Below, in pieces: positions 37,401 to 46,276 of a stretch of 64,000 nucleotides of DNA. The stretch lies in NCBI GenBank assembly GCA_016713035.1, contig JADJPW010000002.1:186001-250000 (forward strand), given 5' to 3'. Both the position numbers and the translations under genes were made by a program. Positions within the stretch are counted from its first letter, which is position 1, and each line of letters starts with the position of its first letter. Source of the DNA: Verrucomicrobiaceae bacterium (GTDB lineage: Bacteria; Verrucomicrobiota; Verrucomicrobiia; Verrucomicrobiales; Verrucomicrobiaceae). Under the pieces are notes generated by a model that ran no database searches, was not told where the DNA came from, and worked only from the letters and a program-made list of their open reading frames with translations.

Positions 37401-38357
37401 ACTGCGATTGGGCAATTCAATGGCGGCGGGAAGGTGACAAACTCGAACTCGACGGCGGCAACACTGACGGTCGGCAATAGTACCGGAACAGGAACATTCA
37501 GCGGAATTATCGAAAATGGCGTGGGCGTGGTGAATGTCTCCAAAGCGGGTACGGCTGTGCAGACATGGAGTGGGCTCAGCACCTATACGGGCTCCACGAC
37601 GATTCAGTCCACTGGCTCTATCTCGGTGGCAAATTTGGCCAATATCGGCTCTGCGAGTGGGATAGGGCGCGGTGACAGCTCTAGCGTGGCGACGAATGCA
37701 GCGAGTCTGGTATTCACAGGGACCACGGGAGGCCTGATCTATGTGGGGACGAATTCCGTGAGCACGGATCGGCTTTTCACGCTGAATGGTTCCGCCGCAG
37801 GTAGTGGAGCACGAATCGAAAATAACTCCGCCACGCAAGCGGCGCTCACATTCAGCAATACCAATGCGATCGCCTTCGGTGCAAGTGCGACGGTGGCGCA
37901 GACCCTCACGCTAGCGGGCACCTCGACGGGGGATAGCCTGATGAATCTGCAAATCACGGATAACGCTGCTTTGAAGACCGGAATCACGAAGACGGGGGCG
38001 GGATTGTGGATTTTGGGGAACACGGGCAATACCTATTCAGGAAACACCCAGATTGGCTCGACGGCGACGGCGGGCGGTGTGCTCCAGGCGACGATTCAGG
38101 CTGACCCCAATAGTCCTACTTATAGCGCGGACCCAGCGGGCTTGCCCTACAACAGCCCGCTTGTTCTCGGTGGCTCAACAGGTGGCGGGGTCTTCCAGAC
38201 GAGTGGTGCGCTGGTGCGAGCGATCTCAGCGACTCCAGCGGCGAATACGGTGACGTTTAACTCGACTTTGAGCACTGGGGCGGTGGGTTTTGCGGCTGCG
38301 GGAGAGAAGCTGATTGTGGCGCTCGGGGGCCTGTCTTCGCCCACAGCGCTGACATGA
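34449..38357 (+). CDS. giant beta-strand-repeat (autotransporter-type) protein, 5' part before in-frame TGA
   Basis: 1302 codons to a TGA at 38355-38357. The signal peptide is in the segment WKQFVASFTAISLIPMGALQ, so the true start may be the ATG at 34503 rather than 34449. The body consists of autotransporter-associated beta-strand repeats (NNFTGVTTISNGTLVIGSQS, LEKTGAGTLLLNPASSAGFS, LTKNGNGVLVLSGVNAQTGA), Gly/Thr/Asn/Ser-rich and expected to form a long beta-helix at the cell surface. The next reading frame continues without shift after the stop, and the family motif around it normally has Trp (LTWGSGGF), so one base change (TGG to TGA) may have cut a single 3600-residue gene. An upstream AT-rich region is a likely promoter. 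Confidence 0.8.
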   Translation: MHVEATLTFACEHSPPYSMHIDQKPALWKQFVASFTAISLIPMGALQATEQVWNTTSGLWSTGTNWLTSTPSSADTAVLGFYVPTVSPYEITLGSGSQANDLKVYGNYLLSGGDLTLTTGGIRAALGSFTRIGSQLSGNAGLTITGGGMVRLENPANNFTGVTTISNGTLVIGSQSVLGSDTSAIVVAGSATRGFGGGSLLLEGGYGTTGANVSRDLSLQGLGPVTGSGAALVSVRDNTVSGAITGSTVANTRIISTGGQLTMSGTLTAPGAAGTNMTLLGGATMTGAGSYLLTGSLAGSGTLEKTGAGTLLLNPASSAGFSGTLRVSSSATGTISSVRITSNNVLGTRTGTTTSSVIDLNSGLLEVRMDSPLIQAGGAAANVYVRTASSTANSLFLDHGTSGVAINGTATFGQLAYEDGQTLIIVGRNGYGATFGAAPVVGGNGSSVFTNNLTGGGVLTFTGNFWSNSESTGSRQMTINGAGNTVINGNVVATGGATFDHNFSKAGTGTLTMTGTATTLDGEVFVDAGTLQISDFRAVNNNANKLNIGASTTSAVLNIGGVGTSTTTGLITSKVINLAGTTGGATINANQVGSDPIVFNATSFTSTGGTSNDAKVLTLGGSSMAENTINSAIPQNNVGGNVGVSKVDTGLWVLAPTTLNTNLFQGPTTVLQGTLRVRANSAGTSTSLHDGSILNLGASGNVQVSGGTFEYVGHASGASTEAFSNALTLNSGAHTVKLTSTGSATSLQFTSLATIPTGTGLNFSTSGSGGGGVTFVTTAPPVTNGIINAHVYSNGADFATYSSGITAASYTTASGSLTAGNTSPYLINTNINQAASAAVNAGIKLAGNTTTYTLNSGVTTTLNNQGLTTLATTPGGILVSGSTGALITGGTGLSTGGSGSLVVRVDGASDLLTIASVLTSGTTGGLTKNGNGVLVLSGVNAQTGATNINEGTVRLSGSGRLSAANMTTNIRAGATLDLNGVNSGTAIGQFNGGGKVTNSNSTAATLTVGNSTGTGTFSGIIENGVGVVNVSKAGTAVQTWSGLSTYTGSTTIQSTGSISVANLANIGSASGIGRGDSSSVATNAASLVFTGTTGGLIYVGTNSVSTDRLFTLNGSAAGSGARIENNSATQAALTFSNTNAIAFGASATVAQTLTLAGTSTGDSLMNLQITDNAALKTGITKTGAGLWILGNTGNTYSGNTQIGSTATAGGVLQATIQADPNSPTYSADPAGLPYNSPLVLGGSTGGGVFQTSGALVRAISATPAANTVTFNSTLSTGAVGFAAAGEKLIVALGGLSSPTALT

Positions 38358-38372
38358 GGCAGTGGAGGGTTT

Positions 38373-41300
38373 ATGGGTGTGGCGGGGACATCGACGGGGG
38401 CCTTTTTGCTGAATAGTACAACCTCTCTGGCGGAAATCGAAGTGCGTAATGCGATCAATCTCAATGGAGGCACACGGATCATCCAGGTGGATGATAATAC
38501 CAATACAGCCACGGATTTCGCGACCATCTCCGGCGTCATTTCCAACTCCACTGGCACAGGAAACCTCAACAAGAGTGGTAGTGGCATCCTCCAACTGCTG
38601 GGAGCCAATACCTACAATGGGACTACCGCAGTGACTGGGGGAGTGCTCGCCGTCACATCTCTGGGACATAGTAGTCTGAGTGGAGTGGCGACGAGTGTGG
38701 GCATTAGCACTGGAGCAAATACGAGCACCCAGGCGGTTACTATGGGTAACGCAGGCACCACGGGTGGCATCCTACAATACGTGGGCACGGGAGAGACGAG
38801 TGACCGCATGATCCGGCTAAACACCACGACAGGCACCGCACAAATCCATGCAGATGGCTCTGGCCCGCTGATGCTCACGAATGTGGTGAACGACATGATC
38901 GCTGGGGCGAAAATCTTAGCCCTGCGCGGCAGCAATACGGGGGGCAATACGATCTCATCGAATCTGGCCAATCACATTGGCGGCACTGCGCTGGCGGTCA
39001 CTGTGGATGGTTCCGCGACATGGATACTCAGTGGGAACAATACCTTTACAGGAACGATGACAGTCGGCGGTGGTGCATTCGGCGTCGGTAGTGCTACTGC
39101 GACTGGGAATGGGAATTTGGTTCTATCTAATGCAAGCATGTTCGCTCACGGCGGAGACCGTACGGTGACGAACGCCACGGTGACGCAAAATACCAATACT
39201 GGGTTTGCCTTTATCGGAGAAAACAGCCTCGCATTCACTGGCACCTTCGCCCAGGCGCTGACGAGCACGAATAACAGTTCCTTCACGAACAACATCATTG
39301 CAGGAGAGACCCTCACTTTTGGCAATATGACCTTCAATAGCCTGTCGCAGGCCCGTGCTTTCACCATCAACGGCTCTGGCGACACGATCATCAGTGGCAG
39401 CATCACCACCAATAAGGCATTTGATGTCACGCTCACCTATTCTGGCACTGGGAGCCTCACTCTTGGCGGTACGGGCAGTGACTGGAGCGGTGGCACAGGA
39501 GGCAATCTGAGTGTCACGAGTGGTTCTCTGGTGCTTGGGGCTTCAGAAGTCATCCCCGATGGCGCTGGTAATGGTGGACTGATCATCAATCCCGCCGCTG
39601 CCACGACGGCGGCCTTCGATCTCAACGGCAATAGCGAAACGGTCAATGCTTTCACCTTTAATGGAGCGGGCATACATACCATCGACAATACATCGACCTC
39701 GGCTGCTACTTTGACGATGGGGGCGGCGAATGCGGCTGTCACCATCGGTGGCGGTGGGGGCAGCTACACCATCACCGATAGCGATGTAGGCGCACTGTCC
39801 CTGAGCAAAGTCGGCTCCGGTGTGGGCACCATCTCCACGGGGGTCACACTGACATATCAGGGGGCCACTTCGGCCAGCGGTGGTGGGAGCCTGACGATCA
39901 ATTCGCCGCTCAATGGCACGACCAGCCTCTCAGCAACTGGGATGAGCAGTAGCCTCACTTTGGCAGGTGGCCTCAGCAATGCCAATGCCATCACGAGTGT
40001 GACGGCGGGAGATGGAGCGCTGCTTAGCTTTATCGACGGAGCAGGGAATAAGCTCACCAATCTATCAAGCCTCACCCTGGGTAGTCCGGCGAGCGTGAAC
40101 AACACCTGGATTAGCTTCAATGTGGGCGACCTAGCTACTGCTGGAGATGCACTCAACACGGACTCACTCGTTCTCGTCTCGGGGGGCATCCTCGACTTTG
40201 GTGATAGCGCTTCACCCATCTTTCTGAACATCACAGATACGGGGCTCAATCCCAATACCTCCTACGTGCTCATGGATGCCACGGCTGTGGGCGGGGGGTT
40301 CCTCAATGGCACCACACGCACGCTTTCCTATTACGACCTGGGGGACACGCCGGGCGGCTTTACATCCATGTCCCTTTCTAATTCCACGACCAATCAGATC
40401 ATCCTCACCACGGGCAGCCTCATCACTGGGGAGCTCTTTTGGCGTGGACTGACGGACACCACATGGAATGGCAGCCTAGATAACTGGTCCACGGACCGTG
40501 CAGGCACCATCGTCGCGAGCTCTACGCCTGGACAGGGCTCTGATGTGATCTTCCAATACGATTCGGCCAGCAATGCCGCTGTACTCACTGGCTTGGAGCA
40601 GAACTTTAAGGTCAATTCGGTCTCCTTTGAGCCACATAGCACCAATCCCGCGAATACACCCGTATCCGTCACCATCGGAGCGGGCTCCGTCGCCACCAAT
40701 CGCCTCGAAGTCGCTCCCCAGAGCAACGTGGATGGCCTGGCCATCCCGACTGGAGGCCCCGCCTCCGTCACGATCAGTGCTCCATTCCGTGTCGGCACTT
40801 CGCAGACATGGACGGTGGCCGATGCAGCCACCACGCTCACTTTGTCCGGCGGCTTGCAGGGCAGTGCAGATGTGATCAAGGCGGGCTCCGGCAAAGTCAG
40901 CATTACCGCCGCTGCGGAGGCCACTTTCAATACGGGACTCACCTCAGACATCACCATCGGTGCGGGCACTCTGGAGCTGACGCATGCCGGAGCACTCGGA
41001 ACGAGCCTCCTTAACAACACCGCCAACATCCTCCTCAATGGCGGGGCCTTTTACTACAACAATGCAGCCTCAGGGACGGTGAACAATCCCATCACGATGA
41101 ATGGCGGCACACTCTCTGCTGGCGGGGCGGGGCAGACCTATAGTGGAGCGATCAATGTCAGCGCCCTTTCCAATATCAATCTGCGTGACGGCAACTCTGC
41201 CGTGACCTCTGCGACTGCTAGGAACATCACTCTTTCAGGAATCATCGGCGGCACTGCGGGCATCTCCCTGGATAGCAATGACACGACAGCAACTGGCAAC

Positions 41301-44300
41301 CAAGTCGGTGGCAATTTGACCCTCAGTAATAACGCCAACACCTGGTCTGGCCAACTGGGATTGACCCGGGGCACGGCTATCATCACCTCCACGGCTGGAT
41401 TTGGCGGGAATATCCAATTTAACCAATATGGGCGGGTGATTTTGCGCAACACAGACGGCAACTCACTCGATCGCTCTGGCGCCTTGAGCTATGCCGCTGG
41501 CGCAGTGGGTGAATTCCAGATAGATAACACGGGAGCACTGGCCTCAAACTACACGGTCAATCAAAACGGGGCCGTGAATCTCAATGCGGGCAGCATTGTC
41601 CGTCTATACCTCGCTGACGTCGCGAGTGAACTGAATCTGGCAGGCGGAGTCGTGCTCAATGGAAATGCGAGCCTTTCTGTGGCTGGTGGGGATGCAGACT
41701 CGCTGGTGACCATCTCTGACGTGGGTATTTCAGGAACAGGCAATCTTGCCATCAATGATGAATCTGGCACTTGGAATACGACAAGCTCGCGTCTGGCCAT
41801 CAATGTCGCCAGCACCTTCACGGGCAATACTTCCCTCAATGAGGGGACTCTCATCCTCGGTCACAAGGATGCGCTCAGCACAGGTACACTAGCCATTACG
41901 GGTGCTAGCACCCTCCAGGCCAGCACAGATCTCTCCGGTGCCAATGCCATCCCAAATGCGCTCACGCTTTCTAACAATCTCACCGTCGCAGGCTCGAACA
42001 ATCTGACGATCGGCGGCGCTACCACCCAGAGCACAGCAAGTCGCACCATTACCAATAATCTAACTGGCGGCAGCACCTTCCGCCTCGCATCGCTCCACCT
42101 CGCAGAGGCCATCACCGCCCGCACACTCACCATTACGGGGGCTGGAATCACCACCATCGGCACATTGGTCAATGATGGTGCCAACAATAACATCACCAAT
42201 AACAGCACAGGCGGGGTCACCATCGACACACGCGTGAATCTCTCCGAAGTCGTTGGTACAGGGCGCTCTTTGACCTTTGGCGGCACTGGCACCACCAACG
42301 TCACAGGCACCATCGCGAACTGGAGTGGCGCGGGCGGCGCGGCTGGAAATATCACCAAGTCCAATGCGGGCACGCTCATACTATCCGCCGCCAATACCTA
42401 CACGGGCACCACGGGCATAACCAACGGCACCGTTCGCTACGGCATCAATAATGCCATCCCCACTACGAGCGCTGTTACTGTCAATCCTGCCGCAGCAGGC
42501 GTCACCGCCACTCTCGACCTGAATGGTTACAGCGGCACCATCGCTTCCCTCGCTCTCGGCGGCTCTGGCCAGACCTCCACCAGTGCCGCCATCGTCCAGA
42601 CAGGCGTAGGCACGCTGACACTCGGCGGTGGCGTCACGACCAGTGCTACGGGCAATCCAACGACCACACCACTCATCACCGGAAATCTTAGCCTCGGCAC
42701 TGCAACACGCACTTTCACGGTCGCCAACAGCGCGGGCTCACTCGTCGATCTCGACGTCCAAGCCGTCATCTCTGGCACGGGCGGCCTGATCAAGGACGGT
42801 TCTGGCGTCCTCCAGCTCTCTGGAGAGAATACCTTCTCTGGAACCGTCACCCTCAGTCCTAGTAGCAGTCAATCACGTGGCGTCATCGCCGCCACGGCCG
42901 ACAATGCTCTCGGCACGGGAGCCGTCAGCACCATTTTCGCCAGCGGCGCTGTAACGGGCCAGATCGCGCTCACTGGCGGCATCACGCTTGGGAATACCAC
43001 CTGGACCACCAGCGGCCCCGGCAGCGAAGGCACGGTCAATGGCCTCATTCGCAACATCTCCGGCACCAATACCATCACCGGAGCCATGAATCTCACAGGA
43101 GGCGGTGGTGGCACCACGCTACGCTCTGACTCAGGCACGCTCGTTTGGAGCGGAAATGTCGGCTCCGTTTTCAATGGAGCACGCGACCTCACCCTTGTCG
43201 GTGCCGGTGATTTCCTTTTCAGTGGAACGCTGCGTGATAGCAATCAATCAAGCGCCTCTGACGTCCTCAACCTCGTCATCAATAACACCGGCACCACCAC
43301 CTTCTCTGGCGCCAATACCTACACCGGCACGCTCAATGTCGCTGCGGGCTCCACCCTCGTCGCGGGCTCCACCCAGGCCTTTGGTGTGGATTCCATATCC
43401 ACCCTTTTAGGCACCGTGCGGCTGAATGGCTTCAACAACTCCCTCGGTTCCATCGAGGGCGTTGGCATTATCGAGAATGGCGCTGCCACAGATGCTACCT
43501 TCACCCTCCAGGGTGTCCATAACACCAGCTTCTTCGGCACCATTCAGGACGGCGCTGGTGGCGGCAGCCTCAGCCTCGTCCGCGCGGGCACTGGCACCAC
43601 CATCCTCGAGACAGAAAATACCTACACCGGCCTCACGACGGTGAATGGTGGCCTTTTGATCGTGCAACACAGCTCTGGCCTCGGTGCCACATCCGCAGGC
43701 ACCATTGTCAATAGCGGCGGCACTCTCCGTCTCAACACCGTGGACATCGGTTCCGAGCCCGTCACCATCAATGGCACAGGTTTTGCCTCTGGTGGCGCTA
43801 TCGACGTCATCAACACCAGCGTCATCAATACCACGCTCAACGTCGCTACGGATAGCACCATCCAGGTCCTCACCGTCCTAGACACGCTCATGCTCAATGG
43901 CGGCATCACTGGCAATGGCCAGATCACCAAAAAAGGCGCAGGCTTCCTCGTCATTCCCGTCGGGAGCCCTGGTTATGGCGGTGACATTTTAGTCGAGTCT
44001 GGCATTCTCCGCGCCTCCAATGTGAATGCCTTCGGCAACTCCTCAGGCATCACCACCGTCGCCTCTGGTGCCACCGTGCAGCTCGAAGGCGGAGTCAATA
44101 TCGCGAACGAGTCCCTCGTCGTCTATGGCATCTCCAGCTCCAATCGCGGAGCCCTCGGCAGCTCCTCTGGCACCAATACATGGTCCTCCAACATCAGTTT
44201 CGCGGGCTTGTATTCAGGCATGTTTGCCTCTCCTGGCAGTGTGCTCATCGTCGGTGCCTCTGTCGCCAATTCCGTCAATAAAACCGACACGGCACTCACC

Positions 44301-45419
44301 TTGTATGGTGGTGGCAACATCATCATCAACAGTGTCATCAATGGCGATGGCGACGGAGATGAATTCAACGACGATCTCATCATCAGCGGCGCCACCGTGC
44401 AGCTCAATGCCCAGAACACCTACACTGGCCCCACCTACATCGAAAATGGCGGCACCCTGCGCAATGGCATCACCAATGCACTGCCCTCCAGCAGCACGGT
44501 GGGTAGCACTGGCAGCACCATTCTCACCCTTGGTAATGCCACCGATGGCACTGTCACCAACACCTACGACCTCAATGGATACAATCAGACCGTCGCCACT
44601 CTCGGCTCTGTCCAAAGCGGAACCAATACCAACATCATCACCAATGCAGGCTCCGCTGATAGCACCCTCAGTGTCTCCTCTGGCAGCTACGCAGGCACTA
44701 TCCAGGATGGCGGCACTCATTCCGTAGCCCTCACCAAGCAGGGAGCCGCCAGTGACACCCTCACACTCTCCAATCCCACCGGAAACACCTACTCCGGTCC
44801 CACCAACGTCAGCACCGGCACCCTCAATGTCACCAACACCAGCGGATCAGCCACCGGCACGGGCGACATCACTGTCGCTGACGGAGCCACGCTAGCTGGC
44901 ACGGGGCGCATCGCTCCCGCTTCTGGAAATAGCATTTACCTCAATGGCGATATCATCATCGGGGACTCCACCCTCGGCACCCCCATCGCCAGCAGTCTCA
45001 CCCTCGCTACCAGCGGCGCCGGCAGCACCCTCCTCGGTGCTACCAGCTCCATCGGCTTTGATCTCTTCCAGCGTGGCGGTGATCTCTCCGGCACTGCCTC
45101 CGCTTCTGATTTCATCAATCTCGTCGGCATCCTCGATGCCACCGCAGGCGGCACCTTTGTCCTGCTCAATCCTACCGGCCTCAGCGGCTTCACCACGGGA
45201 GATGCATGGAAGCTCTTCTCACTCACCTCTGGCAGCATCACCGGCACCCCCATCATCGACGACTCCGCTCTCGGGCTCACGGGTGGCCTCTACGGTCAGT
45301 TTAATTCCGTCACGGGCATTTACAGCATCCTCGGTGGCGTCCCAGAGCCCTCCCGCACACTCCTATCCCTCTTCGGGCTCCTTGCCTGCTTCATGCGCCG
45401 CCGTCGCAGTGCTCGCTGA
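38373..45419 (+). CDS. giant beta-strand-repeat protein, 3' part with PEP-CTERM sorting tail
   Basis: 2348 codons in the same frame as the preceding part, beginning with ATG 38373, five codons after the TGA at 38355. Many further beta-strand repeats follow (LNKSGSGILQLLGANTYNGT, LSLSKVGSGVGTISTGVTLT, LIKDGSGVLQLSGENTFSGT, NTYTGPTYIENGGTLRNG). The end is a PEP-CTERM signal: VPEPSRTLLSLFGLLACFMR followed by RRRSAR, which directs exosortase/XrtN-type processing and surface anchoring. Without the upstream part this fragment has no signal peptide and would not be exported, so it is functional only if the TGA is an error or is read through. Codon use shifts from GCG/ACG-rich in the 5' half to ACC/ATC-rich near the 3' end. 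Confidence 0.8.
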   Translation: MGVAGTSTGAFLLNSTTSLAEIEVRNAINLNGGTRIIQVDDNTNTATDFATISGVISNSTGTGNLNKSGSGILQLLGANTYNGTTAVTGGVLAVTSLGHSSLSGVATSVGISTGANTSTQAVTMGNAGTTGGILQYVGTGETSDRMIRLNTTTGTAQIHADGSGPLMLTNVVNDMIAGAKILALRGSNTGGNTISSNLANHIGGTALAVTVDGSATWILSGNNTFTGTMTVGGGAFGVGSATATGNGNLVLSNASMFAHGGDRTVTNATVTQNTNTGFAFIGENSLAFTGTFAQALTSTNNSSFTNNIIAGETLTFGNMTFNSLSQARAFTINGSGDTIISGSITTNKAFDVTLTYSGTGSLTLGGTGSDWSGGTGGNLSVTSGSLVLGASEVIPDGAGNGGLIINPAAATTAAFDLNGNSETVNAFTFNGAGIHTIDNTSTSAATLTMGAANAAVTIGGGGGSYTITDSDVGALSLSKVGSGVGTISTGVTLTYQGATSASGGGSLTINSPLNGTTSLSATGMSSSLTLAGGLSNANAITSVTAGDGALLSFIDGAGNKLTNLSSLTLGSPASVNNTWISFNVGDLATAGDALNTDSLVLVSGGILDFGDSASPIFLNITDTGLNPNTSYVLMDATAVGGGFLNGTTRTLSYYDLGDTPGGFTSMSLSNSTTNQIILTTGSLITGELFWRGLTDTTWNGSLDNWSTDRAGTIVASSTPGQGSDVIFQYDSASNAAVLTGLEQNFKVNSVSFEPHSTNPANTPVSVTIGAGSVATNRLEVAPQSNVDGLAIPTGGPASVTISAPFRVGTSQTWTVADAATTLTLSGGLQGSADVIKAGSGKVSITAAAEATFNTGLTSDITIGAGTLELTHAGALGTSLLNNTANILLNGGAFYYNNAASGTVNNPITMNGGTLSAGGAGQTYSGAINVSALSNINLRDGNSAVTSATARNITLSGIIGGTAGISLDSNDTTATGNQVGGNLTLSNNANTWSGQLGLTRGTAIITSTAGFGGNIQFNQYGRVILRNTDGNSLDRSGALSYAAGAVGEFQIDNTGALASNYTVNQNGAVNLNAGSIVRLYLADVASELNLAGGVVLNGNASLSVAGGDADSLVTISDVGISGTGNLAINDESGTWNTTSSRLAINVASTFTGNTSLNEGTLILGHKDALSTGTLAITGASTLQASTDLSGANAIPNALTLSNNLTVAGSNNLTIGGATTQSTASRTITNNLTGGSTFRLASLHLAEAITARTLTITGAGITTIGTLVNDGANNNITNNSTGGVTIDTRVNLSEVVGTGRSLTFGGTGTTNVTGTIANWSGAGGAAGNITKSNAGTLILSAANTYTGTTGITNGTVRYGINNAIPTTSAVTVNPAAAGVTATLDLNGYSGTIASLALGGSGQTSTSAAIVQTGVGTLTLGGGVTTSATGNPTTTPLITGNLSLGTATRTFTVANSAGSLVDLDVQAVISGTGGLIKDGSGVLQLSGENTFSGTVTLSPSSSQSRGVIAATADNALGTGAVSTIFASGAVTGQIALTGGITLGNTTWTTSGPGSEGTVNGLIRNISGTNTITGAMNLTGGGGGTTLRSDSGTLVWSGNVGSVFNGARDLTLVGAGDFLFSGTLRDSNQSSASDVLNLVINNTGTTTFSGANTYTGTLNVAAGSTLVAGSTQAFGVDSISTLLGTVRLNGFNNSLGSIEGVGIIENGAATDATFTLQGVHNTSFFGTIQDGAGGGSLSLVRAGTGTTILETENTYTGLTTVNGGLLIVQHSSGLGATSAGTIVNSGGTLRLNTVDIGSEPVTINGTGFASGGAIDVINTSVINTTLNVATDSTIQVLTVLDTLMLNGGITGNGQITKKGAGFLVIPVGSPGYGGDILVESGILRASNVNAFGNSSGITTVASGATVQLEGGVNIANESLVVYGISSSNRGALGSSSGTNTWSSNISFAGLYSGMFASPGSVLIVGASVANSVNKTDTALTLYGGGNIIINSVINGDGDGDEFNDDLIISGATVQLNAQNTYTGPTYIENGGTLRNGITNALPSSSTVGSTGSTILTLGNATDGTVTNTYDLNGYNQTVATLGSVQSGTNTNIITNAGSADSTLSVSSGSYAGTIQDGGTHSVALTKQGAASDTLTLSNPTGNTYSGPTNVSTGTLNVTNTSGSATGTGDITVADGATLAGTGRIAPASGNSIYLNGDIIIGDSTLGTPIASSLTLATSGAGSTLLGATSSIGFDLFQRGGDLSGTASASDFINLVGILDATAGGTFVLLNPTGLSGFTTGDAWKLFSLTSGSITGTPIIDDSALGLTGGLYGQFNSVTGIYSILGGVPEPSRTLLSLFGLLACFMRRRRSAR

Positions 45420-45494
45420 AGCCGCATCGCCAGTCTAGATGGTTGTTTGATGAGGGTAGTGCCTGTCAGAGCTTCATTGTGAAGCATTCCAGCA

Positions 45495-46160
45495 TCACAT
45501 CCCTTTGGTGATCACCACATCCTTGCCCACGAACAGGCCTAGCACGGCTCCACCGAGCACCCAGGTGATGAAGTGATCGAGCATATTCACCAGCGTCATA
45601 GCACCCGGGGTCTCAAACCAGATCCACATCGGCATATCACAGGCTAAACCCGCGAATAAGCCTGCTGCGGCAGTGAAAGCGATGCGCAGGCCGTACGGCA
45701 GCATCATCGGCGACAGCATTGCCGCCAGCAGCCCAGCGCAGATCAGACTGCGGAAAAAGGAAAGCAGCAGATTATTCGCCATACTGATTTCTCGTTTTCC
45801 GGGGCGGATGACCGCATAGACAAAGGGACCATCTGCGAGAGCCTTCTCATACGCTTCCATGGCCTTTTTGCGCACCTCACTATTTTGCTCACTCTCGAGC
45901 TTTTGCACATCACTGTGAGCATAGAGCTGCTTGAACTGCTTATCGTCATTTGGGCGAAAAGGCATCACATACACCCCAGCGCCGCTCGCCGTCTGGGTCG
46001 AAGAATTCTTCAGCGAAGAGGTGAAAATCTCCGCCATCTGCGATTCGTCTCGGAACTGGCGATAACTGCGCTCATGCCAGCCCAGTACCGACCAAGAAAG
46101 AGCCTCCCAGGCGAAAACCGTGAGCGCAGTGAGAAAAATGCCAGTGATGATTTTGATCAT
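45495..46160 (-). CDS. membrane protein of unknown function
   Basis: 221 aa. One hydrophobic N-terminal segment (IITGIFLTALTVFAWEALSW) is followed by a soluble region of about 110 residues (FTSSLKNSSTQTASGAGVYV..MPFRPNDDKQFKQLYAH..) and a C-terminal cluster of three or four hydrophobic segments (LLLSFFRSLICAGLLAAMLS to VLGGAVLGLFVGKDVVITK). It is convergent with the giant gene, 75 bp apart, and divergent from the subtilase-like gene. I do not recognise a family. Confidence 0.75.
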   Translation of the reverse strand: MIKIITGIFLTALTVFAWEALSWSVLGWHERSYRQFRDESQMAEIFTSSLKNSSTQTASGAGVYVMPFRPNDDKQFKQLYAHSDVQKLESEQNSEVRKKAMEAYEKALADGPFVYAVIRPGKREISMANNLLLSFFRSLICAGLLAAMLSPMMLPYGLRIAFTAAAGLFAGLACDMPMWIWFETPGAMTLVNMLDHFITWVLGGAVLGLFVGKDVVITKGM

Positions 46161-46276
46161 GACTCTGTGCTAAACCTGAAAAAGCCCTGCGGCAAGCCTC
46201 ACCGCGAAAACAGCCCCAAAGCCCTAGATTTCAGCAAAATGGCGCTTGAAGCTGTCTCACGCCGCTCCGTCCTGTT

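Noticed and set aside
38355..38357. TGA as a selenocysteine or recoded codon
   Set aside because: No downstream selenocysteine insertion hairpin is evident and the family position is Trp, so TGG to TGA is simpler. Reassignment of TGA is not known in this phylum and other genes here end with TGA.
44214..44720. Minus-strand frames within the giant repeat gene
   Set aside because: They are shadows of repetitive Gly/Thr/Asn coding DNA and show no domain.
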